Below the pieces are notes generated by a model that saw only the letters and a list, made by a program, of their open reading frames with translations, made no database searches and was not told where the DNA came from. Of a stretch of 7,180 bases of DNA, positions 6,432-7,180 are shown one piece after another. This stretch comes from an uncultured Veillonella sp. GTDB lineage: Bacteria; Bacillota; Negativicutes; Veillonellales; Veillonellaceae. Every line of letters starts with the position of its first letter. Position 1 is the first letter of the stretch. A program made the position numbers and the translations under genes. The DNA lies in NCBI GenBank assembly GCA_900766125.1, contig CAAFUD010000291.1, positions 1 to 7,180 on the forward strand, given 5' to 3'.

Positions 6432-6460
6432 ATTATAACAGTTTAAAAAGGTAACTTCAA
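6432..6460 (-). promoter_or_regulatory. Promoter of the yybS-gdpP-rplI-dnaB operon
   Basis: The minus strand reads -35 TTGAAG (6460-6455), a 17-nt spacer and -10 TATAAT (6437-6432), with TGT just before the -10 (extended -10). The predicted start near 6425 gives a leader of about 40 nt. That is too short for a riboswitch, so there is no sign of a c-di-AMP riboswitch here. The promoter lies in the gap between the RNase J terminator and yybS, as expected for the operon's main promoter. Confidence 0.83.
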
Positions 6461-6520
6461 ATACCCTATGTAGTAGATAAATGCGATAGCACCGCTATTT
6501 ATGGTAGATTTAAAAGGTTC

Positions 6521-6538
6521 CTTTTAACATGTTAAAAG
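6521..6538. repeat. 18-bp perfect palindrome overlapping the RNase J terminator
   Basis: CTTTTAACATGTTAAAAG is its own reverse complement. It lies immediately downstream of the RNase J terminator stem and shares its U-run with it. It also lies about 60 bp upstream of the operon -35. It may be a dimeric regulator operator, a second weak hairpin reinforcing termination, or chance in AT-rich DNA. I do not recognise it as a known box. Confidence 0.55.
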
Positions 6539-6564
6539 TACCACACCTTGAGGTGCGGTACTTT
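6535..6564 (-). terminator. Intrinsic terminator of the RNase J gene
   Basis: Arms 6564-6552 and 6547-6535 pair over 13 positions with a 4-nt loop (6548-6551). The single non-Watson-Crick position is a G·U pair in minus-strand RNA but an A·C mismatch in plus-strand RNA, so the hairpin fits a minus-strand transcript best. A short T-run (ACTTTTAAC) follows. It begins 17 nt after the RNase J stop at 6581. Confidence 0.85.
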
Positions 6565-6580
6565 CATATATTGTATTTGA

Positions 6581-7180
6581 TTATACGTCTTGAATAATCG
6601 GCAAGATCATAGGACGACGACGAGTTTTATCATAGAAGAATTTACCCAACGCGTCACGTACGTTTTGCTTAATAGTAGTCCAATCTTTAATGCGTTGCAT
6701 TTCGCATTCTTCAAGGACTTGATCTACACGGTGTTCTGCAGCAATCATGAGTTCTTCTGCATCGCGTACGTATACGAAGCCACGAGATACGAGGTCTGGA
6801 CCAGCTACGATTGTACCAGAAGCTTTATCCATCGCCATTACAACGATAACCATGCCTTCTTGTGCCAATTGTTGACGGTCACGGATAACGATGTTACCTA
6901 CATCGCCAACGCCAAGTCCATCAACGAAGATAGCACCAGCTTGTACACGGCCACCTTTACGGCCACCATCTTTATCAAATTCAAAGATTTGACCATTGTC
7001 GCCGATAAGGACTTTCTTAGGATCTACGCCCATAGCAACGCCAAGTTCACCATGACGGCGCAACATGCGGTACTCACCATGAACTGGAATGAAGTATTCT
7101 GGGCGAACAAGGTTGAGCATCGTTTTAAGCTCTTCTTGGCTCGCATGACCAGATACGTGGATACCACGATCTTTACCGTA
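6581..7180 (-). CDS. rnj: Ribonuclease J, C-terminal part (5' end cut by window edge)
   Basis: The frame stays open from the right edge to the TAA at 6581, giving 199 residues, about the last third of a ~555-residue RNase J. RNase J is a metallo-beta-lactamase/beta-CASP ribonuclease with 5'-3' exonuclease and endonuclease activity in mRNA decay and rRNA maturation. The visible part begins YGKDRGIHVSGHASQEEL, whose SGHAS motif carries the phosphate-binding His. FIPVHGEYRML follows, whose His is a metal ligand by family knowledge. The 22-residue spacing between these two histidines matches B. subtilis RNase J1. The C-terminal domain ends in KTRRRPMILPIIQDV, like relatives. ATG at 7120 is only an internal Met. 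Whether it is J1 or J2 cannot be decided without the N-terminal metal motif. Confidence 0.95.
   Translation of the reverse strand, partial: YGKDRGIHVSGHASQEELKTMLNLVRPEYFIPVHGEYRMLRRHGELGVAMGVDPKKVLIGDNGQIFEFDKDGGRKGGRVQAGAIFVDGLGVGDVGNIVIRDRQQLAQEGMVIVVMAMDKASGTIVAGPDLVSRGFVYVRDAEELMIAAEHRVDQVLEECEMQRIKDWTTIKQNVRDALGKFFYDKTRRRPMILPIIQDV

Overview
All six protein genes in this window lie on the minus strand, so transcription runs from right to left. The gene content and order (RNase J; then YybS/DUF2232, the GdpP-type c-di-AMP phosphodiesterase, ribosomal protein L9 and replicative helicase DnaB) match the conserved yybS-gdpP-rplI-dnaB block of Firmicutes. Moderate AT-richness, strong AGGAGG-type ribosome binding sites and the style of the proteins suggest a Firmicutes relative, most likely a Negativicute such as Veillonella. 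That placement is my inference from recognition, not from a search.

Layout in transcription order. (1) 7180-6581: the C-terminal ~199 residues of ribonuclease J, cut by the right edge, followed by a hairpin terminator and an 18-bp perfect palindrome (6521-6564). (2) 6460-6432: a near-consensus promoter with an extended -10, giving a short leader of about 40 nt before yybS. (3) 6384-1510: a compact operon yybS-gdpP-rplI-dnaB. The gaps are 16 nt, then a 4-nt ATGA overlap, then 69 nt holding a terminator-like hairpin just ahead of dnaB. (4) 1509-1081: a 429-nt gene-free stretch, which is the least ordinary part of the window. From right to left it holds a ~190-nt imperfect inverted repeat whose outer arm touches the dnaB stop codon, a ~57-nt segment (1264-1320) in which I see nothing convincing, a 16-bp perfect-stem terminator with a T9 tail (1263-1217), and a promoter with a LexA/DinR-type SOS box over its -35. 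(5) 1080-1: the first 360 residues of a Y-family (UmuC/UvrX-like) translesion DNA polymerase, cut by the left edge.

How the parts fit. The operon joins a membrane protein of unknown role, a membrane-anchored c-di-AMP hydrolase, a ribosomal protein and the replication fork helicase. This is a conserved housekeeping arrangement rather than an obvious dedicated system. The neighbouring translesion polymerase appears to be an independent, damage-inducible unit insulated by its own upstream terminator. I found no CRISPR array, tRNA, rRNA, intact transposase or toxin-antitoxin pair. The best candidates for something undescribed are the 190-nt palindromic element behind dnaB and the rplI-dnaB hairpin.
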